Assembly: GCF_000189255.1 (NCBI RefSeq)
Contig: NZ_AEVS01000081.1
Coordinates: forward strand, 96,088-160,087
Direction: 5' to 3'
DNA: 64,000 bases
Source of the DNA: Vibrio brasiliensis LMG 20546
GTDB taxonomy: Bacteria; Pseudomonadota; Gammaproteobacteria; Enterobacterales; Vibrionaceae
Part shown: positions 36,216 through 45,421 of the stretch, piece by piece
How the letters are laid out: each line of letters opens with the position of its first letter
Numbering within the stretch: the first letter of the stretch is position 1
The notes under the pieces: generated by a model
What the model was told of the DNA's origin: nothing
Databases searched by the model: none
What the model saw: only the letters and a program-made list of their open reading frames with translations
Position numbers and translations under genes: made by a program

Positions 36216-36737
36216 ATGCGTCCCGTTAGCAAAGACCACGGAGAGATCTGTTACCCATTTATCTACGAAGATAGTCCGGTGTGCGATTTTGAAATCGCCA
36301 GTGATGAGTTGTGCAGCCGAATTGGTTTAGTGCTGACGTATGAACTGGATGATGTGAGTCGCGATATCTTGAGTCGCGTTCAGCCCAATGTCTATCACCT
36401 CAATGGTTCCGTGCGGGGCAAAATGGCGATTGATGAACAGATTCTTGCCGAGCTTTATCAAGACTACAATTTGCTGCGAGATAAGCTTGAAGGCGGCTTC
36501 AGAGGTTTCGTGTTACCAGGAGGGCACCCAGTTTCAGCAGAGTTACATCTGTGTCGAACCCAAGCTAAAAAAGTGGTTCGCGCTCTGGTTGCTGTTGAAC
36601 ACTCTGGTAAAAAGTCGCCTGACCCGATTCTATTTCGCTATGCCAATTTACTTGCCAACATCATGTACGCACTGGCGTCCTACACCAACCGCATTCATCA
36701 GGTTAATGAAGTGGAATTTGTCAGCCGTAGTTATTAG
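36216..36737 (+). CDS. Cobalamin adenosyltransferase-like protein
   Basis: 173 residues. The segment FVLPGGHPVSAELHLCRTQAKKVVRAL strongly resembles the PduO-type ATP:cob(I)alamin adenosyltransferase signature. The N-terminus is shorter than, and different from, classic PduO, so the reaction is likely but unproven. GAGGA at 36205-36209 supports ATG 36216 over the adjacent GTG. It sits just downstream of hutZ, as in other vibrios from memory. Confidence 0.72.
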   Translation: MRPVSKDHGEICYPFIYEDSPVCDFEIASDELCSRIGLVLTYELDDVSRDILSRVQPNVYHLNGSVRGKMAIDEQILAELYQDYNLLRDKLEGGFRGFVLPGGHPVSAELHLCRTQAKKVVRALVAVEHSGKKSPDPILFRYANLLANIMYALASYTNRIHQVNEVEFVSRSY

Positions 36738-36802
36738 CAGCGAAAGTGAGGGGAAGTGCCCTGGAGAATAGGGCACCTTGTTGCTGCACAGGGTTCTTGC
36801 GC

Positions 36803-37354
36803 TTAAAAGCTTGAGCCGGGCTGAGTTAAAAATTCGATTTCCTCTGCGCTACTCACGCGACCAAGGATTTCATTACGATGAGGATAGCGGCCAAAGCGGT
36901 CGATAATCACCTTGTGTTTGAGCTCAAACTGATAGTTGTTTTCCATACCGTCGACATTAAAAAGTTCCACTGCCTGCTGGTGGATCAGCTTAGATTCACT
37001 GTGCATAAACGGCATGTAAAGGAAACTGCGCTTGATGGTCTCCAGCTCTTGATCGAGCTTGAGTTCAATCGCTTGCTGAGCAAGGGCCAATGCCAGTGGA
37101 TCCTGAGCGAACGCTTGCGCGCTATTGCGATAAATATTGCGTGAAAACTGGTCAAGCACAATCACTTCTGCAAGACGGCCTCGCGCGGTCGTTCGCCAAT
37201 GGAATAGCTCGGATTGAGCGGCACTTTCTAGCAAAGGTTCAAAGCGAGACCGAATCAGCGCGTCAATATCCGGGTTGCTGACAAACCAATCCTTCGCTTC
37301 TAATTCGTGAAACCAAAATTGCAGCACATCGTCTGAGGTGGGCAGTGTACTCAT
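36803..37354 (-). CDS. DUF924 family protein
   Basis: 183 residues. Features typical of DUF924 are DVLQFWFHEL at the start, VIVLDQFSRNIYR in the middle, and FLYMPFMHSE followed by FGRYPHRNEILGR. It is an all-helical soluble protein of unknown function, often near metabolic genes. It is isolated here, facing the haem block. Confidence 0.9.
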   Translation of the reverse strand: MSTLPTSDDVLQFWFHELEAKDWFVSNPDIDALIRSRFEPLLESAAQSELFHWRTTARGRLAEVIVLDQFSRNIYRNSAQAFAQDPLALALAQQAIELKLDQELETIKRSFLYMPFMHSESKLIHQQAVELFNVDGMENNYQFELKHKVIIDRFGRYPHRNEILGRVSSAEEIEFLTQPGSSF

Positions 37355-37532
37355 AGCCGTTTTCCATCTGTTAGGGTGTCAGTAGATGATGGATAACAGT
37401 GAACTTGATTGCAATAGCATCAGAAAAAATTGTCCATCACCTCGTTATTTGGGTTACATCTTTAAACCAAGACTCGCTGTTTAGTTCCACTCTGTTCTGT
37501 CGCGGAGTTAGCAGATTTAGTGATGATACTTT

Positions 37533-37589
37533 CATATGCTTGACATATGTCATGAGCTGCTCATACTGTACATATGTTGAGCATATGCT
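37533..37589 (+). promoter_or_regulatory. vapBC promoter and CATATG operator pairs
   Basis: CATATG occurs four times, at 37533, 37544, 37571 and 37582, in two pairs each 11 bp apart. Three copies extend to larger palindromes (GACATATGTC, ACATATGT, AGCATATGCT). TTGACA (37540-37545) and CATACT (37562-37567) form a plausible promoter, so operators cover -35 and the start region. VapB autorepression is the likely role. Confidence 0.65.
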
Positions 37590-37601
37590 AAGGCCGATGT
37601 T

Positions 37602-37835
37602 ATGAGAACAGTCTCAATATTTAAAAATGGCAAGAACCAAGCGGTACGATTGCCGAAAGACTTTGAGTTTGAAGGTGTGAATGAACTTGAAATTTATAAA
37701 GAGGGCGACGTGATCACCTTGCGCCCAGTACGCCCGGACTGGCTATCATATGGGCAGCAACAGCAAAGTGATGATGACTTCATGACGAACCGTGAAGATG
37801 TGATTGTGGACGAAGGACGATTCAATTTTGAATAG
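37602..37835 (+). CDS. vapB: VapB-type antitoxin
   Basis: 77 residues. The N-terminal AbrB/SpoVT swapped-hairpin domain (MRTVSIFKNGKNQAVRLPKDF) binds DNA. The acidic, disordered C-terminus (EDVIVDEGRFNFE) should wrap the toxin. AAGG lies 8 bases before ATG. It overlaps the toxin start by 8 bp. Confidence 0.92.
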   Translation: MRTVSIFKNGKNQAVRLPKDFEFEGVNELEIYKEGDVITLRPVRPDWLSYGQQQQSDDDFMTNREDVIVDEGRFNFE

Positions 37836-38250
37836 GAAAATTAATTACATGCTCGATTCATGTATTTGTTCATTCATTATGAGGGAGCAACCTATTGAAA
37901 TACTGAAAAAACTTCAGTCGGTGGTCGGCAATCAACATCGAATTGTTATTTCAGCGATTACCTATCAAGAAATGCAGTATGGTTTGTTGGGTAAAAAAGC
38001 CTCTCCCAGGCATGTTGTGTTAGTGAATGAATTCCTTAAACGTGTTGATGAAATCTTACCGTGGGACAAAGCGGCTGTTGACGCAACGACTGAAGTTAAG
38101 CGTGATCTCATGGAAAAAGGTACACCTATTGGCAATAACGACACTGCTATTGCGGGTCACGCGATCTCTAAAGGGTGTGTGTTAGTCACCAACAATACCA
38201 GAGAGTTTTCTCGGGTATCAGGTTTAGTTTATGAGGACTGGGTGAATTAG
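37828..38250 (+). CDS. vapC: VapC-type PIN-domain toxin
   Basis: 140 residues. A PIN ribonuclease fold with acidic residues in MLDSCICSFIM, YQEMQYGLL and NNDTAIAGHAIS. VapC toxins cut tRNA or rRNA when VapB is degraded. TTG 37828 is chosen (AAGGA 10 bases upstream, coupled to the vapB stop); ATG 37849 at MLDS is the alternative. The usual DTN of the first motif is DSC here, but the catalytic Asp is kept. Confidence 0.9.
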   Translation: MNRKINYMLDSCICSFIMREQPIEILKKLQSVVGNQHRIVISAITYQEMQYGLLGKKASPRHVVLVNEFLKRVDEILPWDKAAVDATTEVKRDLMEKGTPIGNNDTAIAGHAISKGCVLVTNNTREFSRVSGLVYEDWVN

Positions 38251-38353
38251 ACGTATTGGTGTCTGCTAAATTCTGGCTATTACAATGTTTGCGCACTGTC
38301 ATTGGCAAGCAGGCGTTGGTTGGGATTGAATTCTACTCGTTACAAGATGGACG

Positions 38354-38379
38354 AAAGCGAGCACCGAAGTCCTCGCTTT
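38354..38379. terminator. Hairpin between convergent vapC and puuB
   Basis: AAAGCGAG / CTCGCTTT stem with a 10-base loop. The downstream T tract is poor on either strand, so termination is likely but not certain. The rest of 38251-38403 shows nothing else. Confidence 0.55.
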
Positions 38380-38403
38380 ATAAGATAGTTAACACCTTGA
38401 TAG

Positions 38404-39681
38404 TTACAGCATGTCGCGAATTCGGAAGTAAGACATGGCCAATACCAGAGCCGGGGTGCGGAACAGTCTTCCGCCCGGGAATGGGTGATGGGGAATCTTG
38501 TCGAAAATCGCAAAACGCTCTGCGGTGGTCGCAATACATTCCGCCATTAAGGTGCCTGCCATCCCTGTCGCTGCAATGCCGTGGCCGGAAAAGCCTTGGG
38601 CAAAATAGACGTTCGGTTTGATGCGACCAAAGTGTGGTGCTCGGTTTAGGGTGATGGCGACATTACCGCCCCAGGCAAAGTCGATTTTTGCATTTTTAAG
38701 CTGTGGGTAGATATCGACCATGCGCGATTGCATTGCTTTTTCAAGATTGAATGGTGCAACCCCAGAATAGCTAACGCGGCCGCCAAATAACATACGGTGG
38801 TCACCTGAGCAGCGGAAGTAGTCCAGAACAAAGTTAATGTCACAGGCAGAGATATGGTCTTTCATCAATTGACCAGTCACCTCTTCACCTAAGGGTTCAG
38901 TAGCACAGATATACGTGCCCACCGGCATAACACGGTTTTCCAGCTTAGTCTCTAAACCATCCATATATGCGTTACATGCTAGCACTACGTGGTTTGCTTC
39001 TACGGTACCGTGTTCAGTAAATAGGGTCGCAGGATCGCCATGTTCAATCTTTTTACATTCACTCTGTTCGTAGAATTCAACCCCTGCTTCTTTAGCTGCT
39101 TTAACCAGACCAAGTGTGTAGTTAAGAGGGTGAAGATGGCCGCTGTTAGAATCGAACATACCGGACGTATAGCGATCACTGGCAATATGTTCACGTGTCT
39201 GCTCCTGATCCCATAATTCTAGAGAATGGTAATCGTAGTTTTCTCTCAGATCGTCATACCAGGCTTTAAGCTCACGATCGTGTCGTGGCTTAACACCTAA
39301 GTGAACCATGCCGTCGCGCCAGTCACAGTCGATATTGTATTTCTTAATATTGCCTTTAGTTAAGGTAAGAGCGTCAACCGACATATCCCAAAGTTTACGC
39401 GCGTCTGATTTGCCCACCAGTTTTTCAAGGGTGCTTTGCTCAGATGCCCAGCCAAAAATCGCCTGACCACCACTACGACCCGACGCGCCCCAGCCAACTC
39501 GTTTTCCTTCAAGAACGATGACTTTGAAACCACGATTGGCAAGTTCAAGTGCTGCTGTTGCACCAGTAATACCTGAACCAACTACACAAACATCTGCCTT
39601 GTGTGCGCCTTTTAACGTCGGAAAATCGAAGCTGTGATTCGCTGACGCTGCGTAGTAAGAGTTCGTGTGCTTTGCTTTCAT
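38404..39681 (-). CDS. puuB: Gamma-glutamylputrescine oxidase-like FAD oxidoreductase
   Basis: 425 residues of the DAO/PuuB family: FAD-binding CVVGSGITGATAALELA near the N-terminus, then GKRVGWGASGRSGGQ, and a C-terminal HFGRIKPNVYFAQGFSGHGIA. It would oxidise gamma-glutamylputrescine to the aldehyde with release of ammonia and peroxide. ATG 39681 follows AAGGAC; an upstream in-frame Met would overlap the next gene. It is the second gene behind the glutamine-synthetase-like gene. Confidence 0.88.
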   Translation of the reverse strand: MKAKHTNSYYAASANHSFDFPTLKGAHKADVCVVGSGITGATAALELANRGFKVIVLEGKRVGWGASGRSGGQAIFGWASEQSTLEKLVGKSDARKLWDMSVDALTLTKGNIKKYNIDCDWRDGMVHLGVKPRHDRELKAWYDDLRENYDYHSLELWDQEQTREHIASDRYTSGMFDSNSGHLHPLNYTLGLVKAAKEAGVEFYEQSECKKIEHGDPATLFTEHGTVEANHVVLACNAYMDGLETKLENRVMPVGTYICATEPLGEEVTGQLMKDHISACDINFVLDYFRCSGDHRMLFGGRVSYSGVAPFNLEKAMQSRMVDIYPQLKNAKIDFAWGGNVAITLNRAPHFGRIKPNVYFAQGFSGHGIAATGMAGTLMAECIATTAERFAIFDKIPHHPFPGGRLFRTPALVLAMSYFRIRDML

Positions 39682-39710
39682 AGCTTTGTCCTTAAAACTA
39701 AAAGTTGAAC

Positions 39711-41105
39711 TTACTTGTACCATTGGTACTCGAGTGGGGATACCTGAGCAGAGAAGTGCTCTTGCTCATGTTGTTTGTTGGCTAGGTAGATCTTGCAGAA
39801 CGCTTCACCAAATGCCTCTTTAAAGAAGCTGCTCTGGTCAAATAGCTCTAAAGCTGCCGCCCAAGACGTAGGAACCGAAGGCGCATCTACCAAAGTAGCA
39901 TCGCCTTCAATAGGTGCTGGTGGTAGCTGTTGGCGTTCAATACCATCAAGAATGGATGCCAGGATAACCGCAGTGGTTAAGTAGGGGTTAACATCCGCGC
40001 CAGACAGGCGGTGTTCGATACGGCGGTTGCTGCTCTCACTGGCCGGAACGCGAACCGCGACGGTGCGATTGTCCCAACCCCATGTGGTTTGCAGTGGTAC
40101 AAACATGTTTGGTTGCAGACGACGGTAAGAGTTGGCGTTCGGTGCCAGAACCGCCATGCTTTCATCCATATGATTGAGGATGCCAGCGATGGCATGAAGC
40201 AGAGTATTTTGATCGTCAGCGAAGATATTCTTGCCATCTTTATCAAGCAGACTGACATGTACATGGCAGCCATTACCCGCATGCTCGGTATAGGGTTTGG
40301 CCATAAAGTTAGCGTAAAATCCGTGTTTTTTCGCGACCGCACGTACCACTCGTTTTAACAGCATCGCCTGATCACAGGCCAGCAGTACATCGCTGCTATG
40401 ACGTAAGTTGACCTCAAACTGTCCGGGAGCATACTCAGCAGTAATGTTGTCAGCTGGAATATTCTGCGTTTCACAGGTTGCGATGACTTCATCGAGAAAC
40501 GCTTTGAATTCATCGAGCTCGTCAAGAGAGTAGACCTGAGTCTGAGTCATTCGTTCGCCACTGAGAGGCATGATTGGTGGCTGCGGTTGACCATCTGCAT
40601 CCGGTTTTAAATCTTGCAGGTAGAACTCCAGTTCTATCGCGACACAAGGTGTTAACCCACGCTGAGCAAACTTGTCCAGCTGACCTTGTAGAACATGGCG
40701 TGGGTCGGCAAAGAAGGGCTGCTGGCTATCAGGTTCATACATAGTGACAATTGCCTGGGCACTGTTTTCTAGCCAGGGGGTGAGCTGCAGAGAACTGTCG
40801 ACCAGCATACACAGTCTGTCGCCATCGCCTTGTTCGAAGCCCAAACCTGTTTCCTCTACCGTTTCGCCACAGATATCTAATGCGAAGACAGAAGCAGGTA
40901 AGCATATTCCCTGCTCAGAGATCTTATCCAGTTGAGAGGCGTTAACTCGTTTACCACGGATAACACCGTTAATATCAAACAGCATCAGATCGACTGTGGT
41001 GACCAGAGGATTCGCACGGATGAACTGTTCGATCATATTGGCAGCACCGTGAACTGAGCGTGCATCTTGTGTTGTGGTAATAGTTTGTTTGACTAGCTCG
41101 TTCAT
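39711..41105 (-). CDS. puuA: Gamma-glutamylpolyamine synthetase, glutamine synthetase family
   Basis: 464 residues with glutamine synthetase motifs: CVAIELEFYL, GQFEVNLRH, GNGCHVHVSLLDKDGKN, NANSYRRLQP and NRRIEHRLSGADVNPYL. It has no adenylylation-tyrosine region of GlnA. With puuB directly downstream (29 bp), the likely reaction is ATP-dependent ligation of glutamate to putrescine, the entry step of the Puu pathway. It is divergent from a second family member. Confidence 0.85.
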   Translation of the reverse strand: MNELVKQTITTTQDARSVHGAANMIEQFIRANPLVTTVDLMLFDINGVIRGKRVNASQLDKISEQGICLPASVFALDICGETVEETGLGFEQGDGDRLCMLVDSSLQLTPWLENSAQAIVTMYEPDSQQPFFADPRHVLQGQLDKFAQRGLTPCVAIELEFYLQDLKPDADGQPQPPIMPLSGERMTQTQVYSLDELDEFKAFLDEVIATCETQNIPADNITAEYAPGQFEVNLRHSSDVLLACDQAMLLKRVVRAVAKKHGFYANFMAKPYTEHAGNGCHVHVSLLDKDGKNIFADDQNTLLHAIAGILNHMDESMAVLAPNANSYRRLQPNMFVPLQTTWGWDNRTVAVRVPASESSNRRIEHRLSGADVNPYLTTAVILASILDGIERQQLPPAPIEGDATLVDAPSVPTSWAAALELFDQSSFFKEAFGEAFCKIYLANKQHEQEHFSAQVSPLEYQWYK

Positions 41106-41425
41106 TGTTTATTCGCTTCCTTAAGTTGATTACCGCTTATGGGAGATGGGCAAGTGCGTCCTTACTTTCCTTCGCGTGTTCAGCAACACGTTAGCCATAT
41201 TTTGTCGATAACAATCTTACTCATAGTTGATGAAAAAACATCCAACGCACGATATTACCCTTACACAACGTTTAGTAAAACACAACACTGTTGTTAATTA
41301 TTTGTAAAATCTAGCTATCAAATTATCAAAATAATTAACATTTGTGGTTGACATTTAACCAGTTCAAGGTCAATCCTATTCCAAGTCGCTGACAAATTTG
41401 TCGCCAAACAATAGGTGAAGTATTC
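41106..41425. promoter_or_regulatory. Divergent promoter region of the two glutamine-synthetase-like genes
   Basis: No gene lies in these 320 bp. A perfect 12-bp inverted repeat, TGTTAATTATTT (41292-41303) and AAATAATTAACA (41329-41340), with 25 bases between the arms, lies next to a small palindrome, ACAAC-ACT-GTTGT (41282-41294). The half-site TGTTAATT recurs at 51197-51204 before the second regulator gene, so PuuR-type control is plausible. Confidence 0.55.
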
Positions 41426-42757
41426 ATGGAAAAGATAACTAAGTGGATTGAAAGTAATAGGATTACTGAGGTTGAATGCCTGATCCCAGACATCACTGGT
41501 AATGCGCGTGGCAAGATAATGCCTGCTAAAAAGTTTCTTCGAGAGGGAGGTATGCGCCTTCCCGAAGCGGTTTTTTTCCAAACAGTAACTGGTGACTGGC
41601 CTGATGACGAAAGCATGATTGATTTAACAGAGAAGGACATGCTTTTGGAACCGGACCCGGATACGATTCGTTTTGTTCCCTGGACTAAAGAGCCGACAGC
41701 GCAGGTCATCCACGATTGTTACACTGTGGACGGTGACCCAGTCGATATCTCACCCCGCGCCGTATTACGCCGTGTATTAGATCTCTACAAAAAAGAAGGC
41801 TGGAACCCAGTTGTGGCTCCAGAGCTCGAATTCTTTTTAGTTAAGAAGAACCTCGATTGGGATTACCCACTTGAACCGCCAATTGGTCGTAACGGTCGCC
41901 CTGAAACGGCTCGCCAGTCTTTCAGTATCGATGCAGTTAACGAATTTGACCCGATTTTTGAAGACATGTACGACTACTGTGAAGCGCAGGAGTTGGACGT
42001 AGACACTTTAGTTCATGAATCGGGCGCAGCTCAGATGGAACTGAACTTTGACCACGGTGAACCCCTCGATAGAGCCGATCAGGTGTTCTTGTTTAAACGC
42101 ACGGTTCGTGAAGCTGCGCTTAAACATGATGTTTATGCGACCTTTATGGCGAAGCCGATGGAAGATGAACCGGGCAGTGCGATGCACATCCACCAAAGCC
42201 TGGTTGATAATAACGGTAAAAATCTGTTTGCTAATGACGATGGTTCTAACAGCGAACTGTTCCTCAACTATATCGCGGGTATGCAGAAATATACCCCAGC
42301 TGCGATCTCATTCTTTGCACCTAACGTCAACTCATACCGCCGTTTAGTATTCGGTGAATCTGCACCGACTAACGTTGCTTGGGGTGAAGACAACCGTACG
42401 GTAGGTCTGCGTGTTCCTATCTCTGAGGGTAATGCTCGACGCATTGAGAACCGCTACGCCGGCGCTGATGCCAACCCTTATCTGGCGATGGCGTTGACTC
42501 TGGCGTGTGGCTATCTGGGCATGAAAGAGAAGCTGACACCGACAGAGAAAAGCACCGGAGACATGACAACTGAGCCGTACTCGTTACCACATACTCTTGA
42601 AGATGCTTTGGTACTACTTGAGCAAAGTGACGAGCTACGTGAAATCTTAGGGGATCGCTTTGTTTCGGCTTATGTCGCCATTAAACGCAAAGAGTACAAG
42701 ACATTTTTCCAAGTGATCAGCTCTTGGGAACGTGAGTTCCTATTGCTGAACGTATAA
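41426..42757 (+). CDS. Gamma-glutamylpolyamine synthetase paralogue, glutamine synthetase family
   Basis: 443 residues. Motifs are VAPELEFFLV, AAQMELNFDHG, GSAMHIHQSLVDNNGKN, NVNSYRRLVFG and NARRIENRYAGADANPYLA. It differs throughout from the divergent paralogue, so it is not a recent duplicate. It probably glutamylates a polyamine or related amine; which one is unclear. AGGTGA precedes ATG. It is followed by an aminotransferase and the Pot transporter genes. Confidence 0.85.
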   Translation: MEKITKWIESNRITEVECLIPDITGNARGKIMPAKKFLREGGMRLPEAVFFQTVTGDWPDDESMIDLTEKDMLLEPDPDTIRFVPWTKEPTAQVIHDCYTVDGDPVDISPRAVLRRVLDLYKKEGWNPVVAPELEFFLVKKNLDWDYPLEPPIGRNGRPETARQSFSIDAVNEFDPIFEDMYDYCEAQELDVDTLVHESGAAQMELNFDHGEPLDRADQVFLFKRTVREAALKHDVYATFMAKPMEDEPGSAMHIHQSLVDNNGKNLFANDDGSNSELFLNYIAGMQKYTPAAISFFAPNVNSYRRLVFGESAPTNVAWGEDNRTVGLRVPISEGNARRIENRYAGADANPYLAMALTLACGYLGMKEKLTPTEKSTGDMTTEPYSLPHTLEDALVLLEQSDELREILGDRFVSAYVAIKRKEYKTFFQVISSWEREFLLLNV

Positions 42758-42767
42758 ATCATGACTT

Positions 42768-42797
42768 AAGTCACTTGGCATTTTGCCAGGTTGACTT
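42768..42797 (+). terminator. Intra-operon hairpin
   Basis: AAGTCACTTGGCA pairs with TGCCAGG-T-TGACTT (one bulged T). No T tract follows, so it is more likely a processing or attenuation hairpin than a full terminator. Confidence 0.45.
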
Positions 42798-42869
42798 GGG
42801 GCAAGGTGAGCTAGTTACGCAGTCAGTTTGCCGAGTTTATTTCGATATCTGAACAGATGAGAGTTAACT

Positions 42870-44219
42870 ATGTCTACATGGATTGAACAGGATAGTGCAC
42901 ATTGTCTGCACCCATTTACTAACTTTAAGTCATTAAATGCTAAAGGTTCTCGCATTATTACTAAAGCTGAGGGCGTTTATATTTACGATGAGGATGGTAA
43001 TAAAATTCTCGATGGTATGGCGGGCCTATGGTGTGTAAACCTTGGCTATAGTAGCCAGCCACTGATTGATGCCGCTACCGAGCAGCTAAAGGAACTGCCT
43101 TATTACAATCTGTTCTTCCAGACCACTCATCCACCGGCAGTAGAGCTTTCTACCTTACTGGCTGAAATCACGCCAGAAGGGATGAACCATGTCTTCTTCA
43201 CAGGTTCAGGTTCTGAGTGTAACGACACGGTATTACGTATGGTTCGCCATTACTGGGCAAGCAAAGGTAAAGCGAGCAAGCAAACCGTGATCAGCCGTCA
43301 TAACGCTTACCACGGTAGTACTATGGCCGGCGCAAGTCTGGGTGGTATGAAGTTTATGCACGCTCAGGGTGGATTACCGCTACCTAATATCGTTCACATT
43401 GATCAGCCTTACCATTTCGGTGAAGGTCAGGGTCAGGATGCCAATGAGTTTGGTTTAGAGCGCGCCCGCCAGCTTGAAGCGAAAATCCTCGAGCTAGGTG
43501 AAGATAACGTCGCCGCCTTTATTGCCGAACCTATTCAGGGCGCTGGTGGCGTAATCATTCCACCAGACAGCTACTGGCCTGAAATCCAGCGTATTTGTGA
43601 CAAGTATGAAATCCTACTGATCGTTGATGAAGTGATCTGTGGCTTTGGTCGTACTGGTGAATGGTTTGCCAGCCAGGCGTTCAACATCAAACCAGATCTG
43701 ATGTGTATGGCGAAGGGCATTACTTCGGGCTACCTGCCTCTGGGCGGTGTAATGGTTCGCGACCATGTAGCAAAAGTGCTGACTGACGCTGATACAGAGT
43801 TCGCTCATGGCTTCACTTATTCAGGTCACCCTGCTGCCTGTGCAGTAGCCATTGCCAATATTAAAGAGATGCAGCGACTCAACGTTGTTAATCAAGTGCG
43901 CGAAGAGATTGCTCCATACTTTGCCAAGCGTTGGAGTGAACTGGCAGAGCATCCGTTAGTCGGTGAAGCTCGATGTAAAGGTTTGGTTGGTGCGATTGAA
44001 CTGGTTGCTGACAAACAGACCAATCAGCGCTTTGACAAAGATCTCGACGTAGGGACCCGCTGTCGAGAGCACTGTTTTGACGCAGGCGTTGTCTTGCGAG
44101 CGGTGGGCGACTCAATGATTTGTTCACCACCACTGATCATCAGTAAAGACGAAATCGATCAACTCGTCACCAAAGCGAAACAAGCATTAGATAACACATT
44201 GGCGGACGTCAAGTCTTAG
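42870..44219 (+). CDS. Class III aminotransferase, putrescine/polyamine:pyruvate type
   Basis: 449 residues of PLP fold type I: FFTGSGSECNDTVLRM, ISRHNAYHGSTMAG, LIVDEVICGFGRTG and the Schiff-base lysine in MCMAKGITSGYLPLG. Resembles SpuC-type putrescine aminotransferases. It would convert putrescine or gamma-glutamyl products to aldehydes with pyruvate as acceptor. It precedes potFGHI by 44 bp, which supports a polyamine substrate. Confidence 0.87.
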   Translation: MSTWIEQDSAHCLHPFTNFKSLNAKGSRIITKAEGVYIYDEDGNKILDGMAGLWCVNLGYSSQPLIDAATEQLKELPYYNLFFQTTHPPAVELSTLLAEITPEGMNHVFFTGSGSECNDTVLRMVRHYWASKGKASKQTVISRHNAYHGSTMAGASLGGMKFMHAQGGLPLPNIVHIDQPYHFGEGQGQDANEFGLERARQLEAKILELGEDNVAAFIAEPIQGAGGVIIPPDSYWPEIQRICDKYEILLIVDEVICGFGRTGEWFASQAFNIKPDLMCMAKGITSGYLPLGGVMVRDHVAKVLTDADTEFAHGFTYSGHPAACAVAIANIKEMQRLNVVNQVREEIAPYFAKRWSELAEHPLVGEARCKGLVGAIELVADKQTNQRFDKDLDVGTRCREHCFDAGVVLRAVGDSMICSPPLIISKDEIDQLVTKAKQALDNTLADVKS

Positions 44220-44263
44220 TCGGTCACGTACACGAGCAACAAGCAAGAGGAACGGAGATCCAA

Positions 44264-45373
44264 ATGGTTAAACTAAAAGCATATATCGGCATGGCGTTAG
44301 GAGCAGCTATCGGTGTAGCGCCAGCGATGGTAAACGCAGCCGAAGAGAAAGTTCTTAACGTTTATAACTGGTCAGATTATATCGCGGAAGACACGATAGC
44401 GAAGTTTGAACAAGAGACAGGCATTAAGGTGGTCTACGATGTTTTCGATTCTAATGAAGTGTTAGAAGCGAAAATTCTCTCAGGTAACACAGGTTTCGAT
44501 ATTGTGGTACCGAGTAACGACTTCCTTGGACGTCAGGCAAAAGCGGGTGCATTCCAGAAGCTGGATAAAAGCAAGCTAAGTAACTACAAGAACTTAGATC
44601 CTAAACTGATGGCAATACTGGCGGATACCGTCGATCCTAACAACGATTACTCGATTCCATACCTATGGGGTACAACAGGTATTGGTTACAACATCGAGAA
44701 AGTGGAAGCGATCCTTGGTAAAGATGCGCCAGTTGACAGCTGGGATCTGGTCTTTAAACCAGAGAACATGGAGAAGCTGGCTCAGTGTGGTGTTGGTTTC
44801 CTGAATGCACCATCGGAAATCATGGCTGCGTCACTTAATTACTTAGGTAAAGATCCAAACAGTACCAAAACCAGTGACTACAAAAAGGATGCGCTTGCCC
44901 TGCTGAAGGATATTCGTCCGTACGTCACCTACTTTCACTCATCTCAATACATCAATGACTTAGCAAATGGTGATATTTGTGTTGCTATCGGTTGGTCTGG
45001 TGATGTTCTTCAGGCGGCCGATCGTGCAGCTGAAGCGGATAACGGGGTAGAGATTGCTTACTCTATTCCGAAAGAGGGCGCTCTTGCCTGGTTCGACTTA
45101 ATGGCGATCCCTAAAGAGGCGAAGCACCCTGAAAACGCTCACCTGTTTATCAACTTCCTGATGCGTCCAGAAGTGATTGCTGAAATCAGTAACTACGTTT
45201 GGTATGCAAACCCGAACTTACCTTCGCGTGAGTTTATTGATCAGGAAATCTTAGATGATCCAGGTATCTACCCTACGGAAGAGGCGCAAGAGAAGCTATA
45301 CAGCTCGAAAATGCTGCCACACAAAGTGTCACGAACAATAACACGTACGTGGACTGACTTTATTAAAAACTAA
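44264..45373 (+). CDS. potF: Putrescine-binding periplasmic protein PotF
   Basis: 369 residues with a signal peptide ending at MVNA. It starts with KVLNVYNWSDYIAEDTI, the PotF/PotD hallmark, and has GDICVAIGWSGDVLQA. It captures putrescine for PotGHI. GAGGAACGGAG precedes ATG. The gene heads the transporter part of the operon. Confidence 0.95.
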   Translation: MVKLKAYIGMALGAAIGVAPAMVNAAEEKVLNVYNWSDYIAEDTIAKFEQETGIKVVYDVFDSNEVLEAKILSGNTGFDIVVPSNDFLGRQAKAGAFQKLDKSKLSNYKNLDPKLMAILADTVDPNNDYSIPYLWGTTGIGYNIEKVEAILGKDAPVDSWDLVFKPENMEKLAQCGVGFLNAPSEIMAASLNYLGKDPNSTKTSDYKKDALALLKDIRPYVTYFHSSQYINDLANGDICVAIGWSGDVLQAADRAAEADNGVEIAYSIPKEGALAWFDLMAIPKEAKHPENAHLFINFLMRPEVIAEISNYVWYANPNLPSREFIDQEILDDPGIYPTEEAQEKLYSSKMLPHKVSRTITRTWTDFIKN

Positions 45374-45421
45374 GTTGTAAGGCGGGCACTTTCGGGTGCT
45401 CGCCGCTGTAGGGAGAAAGAT

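Noticed and set aside
37355-38403. vapBC as an integron cassette
   Set aside because: No attC-like site with paired R/L boxes was seen around the pair, and neighbours are core genes.
38256-38621. ORF of 121 codons on the plus strand after vapC
   Set aside because: Mostly antisense to the puuB gene, no ribosome site, and composition unlike a protein.
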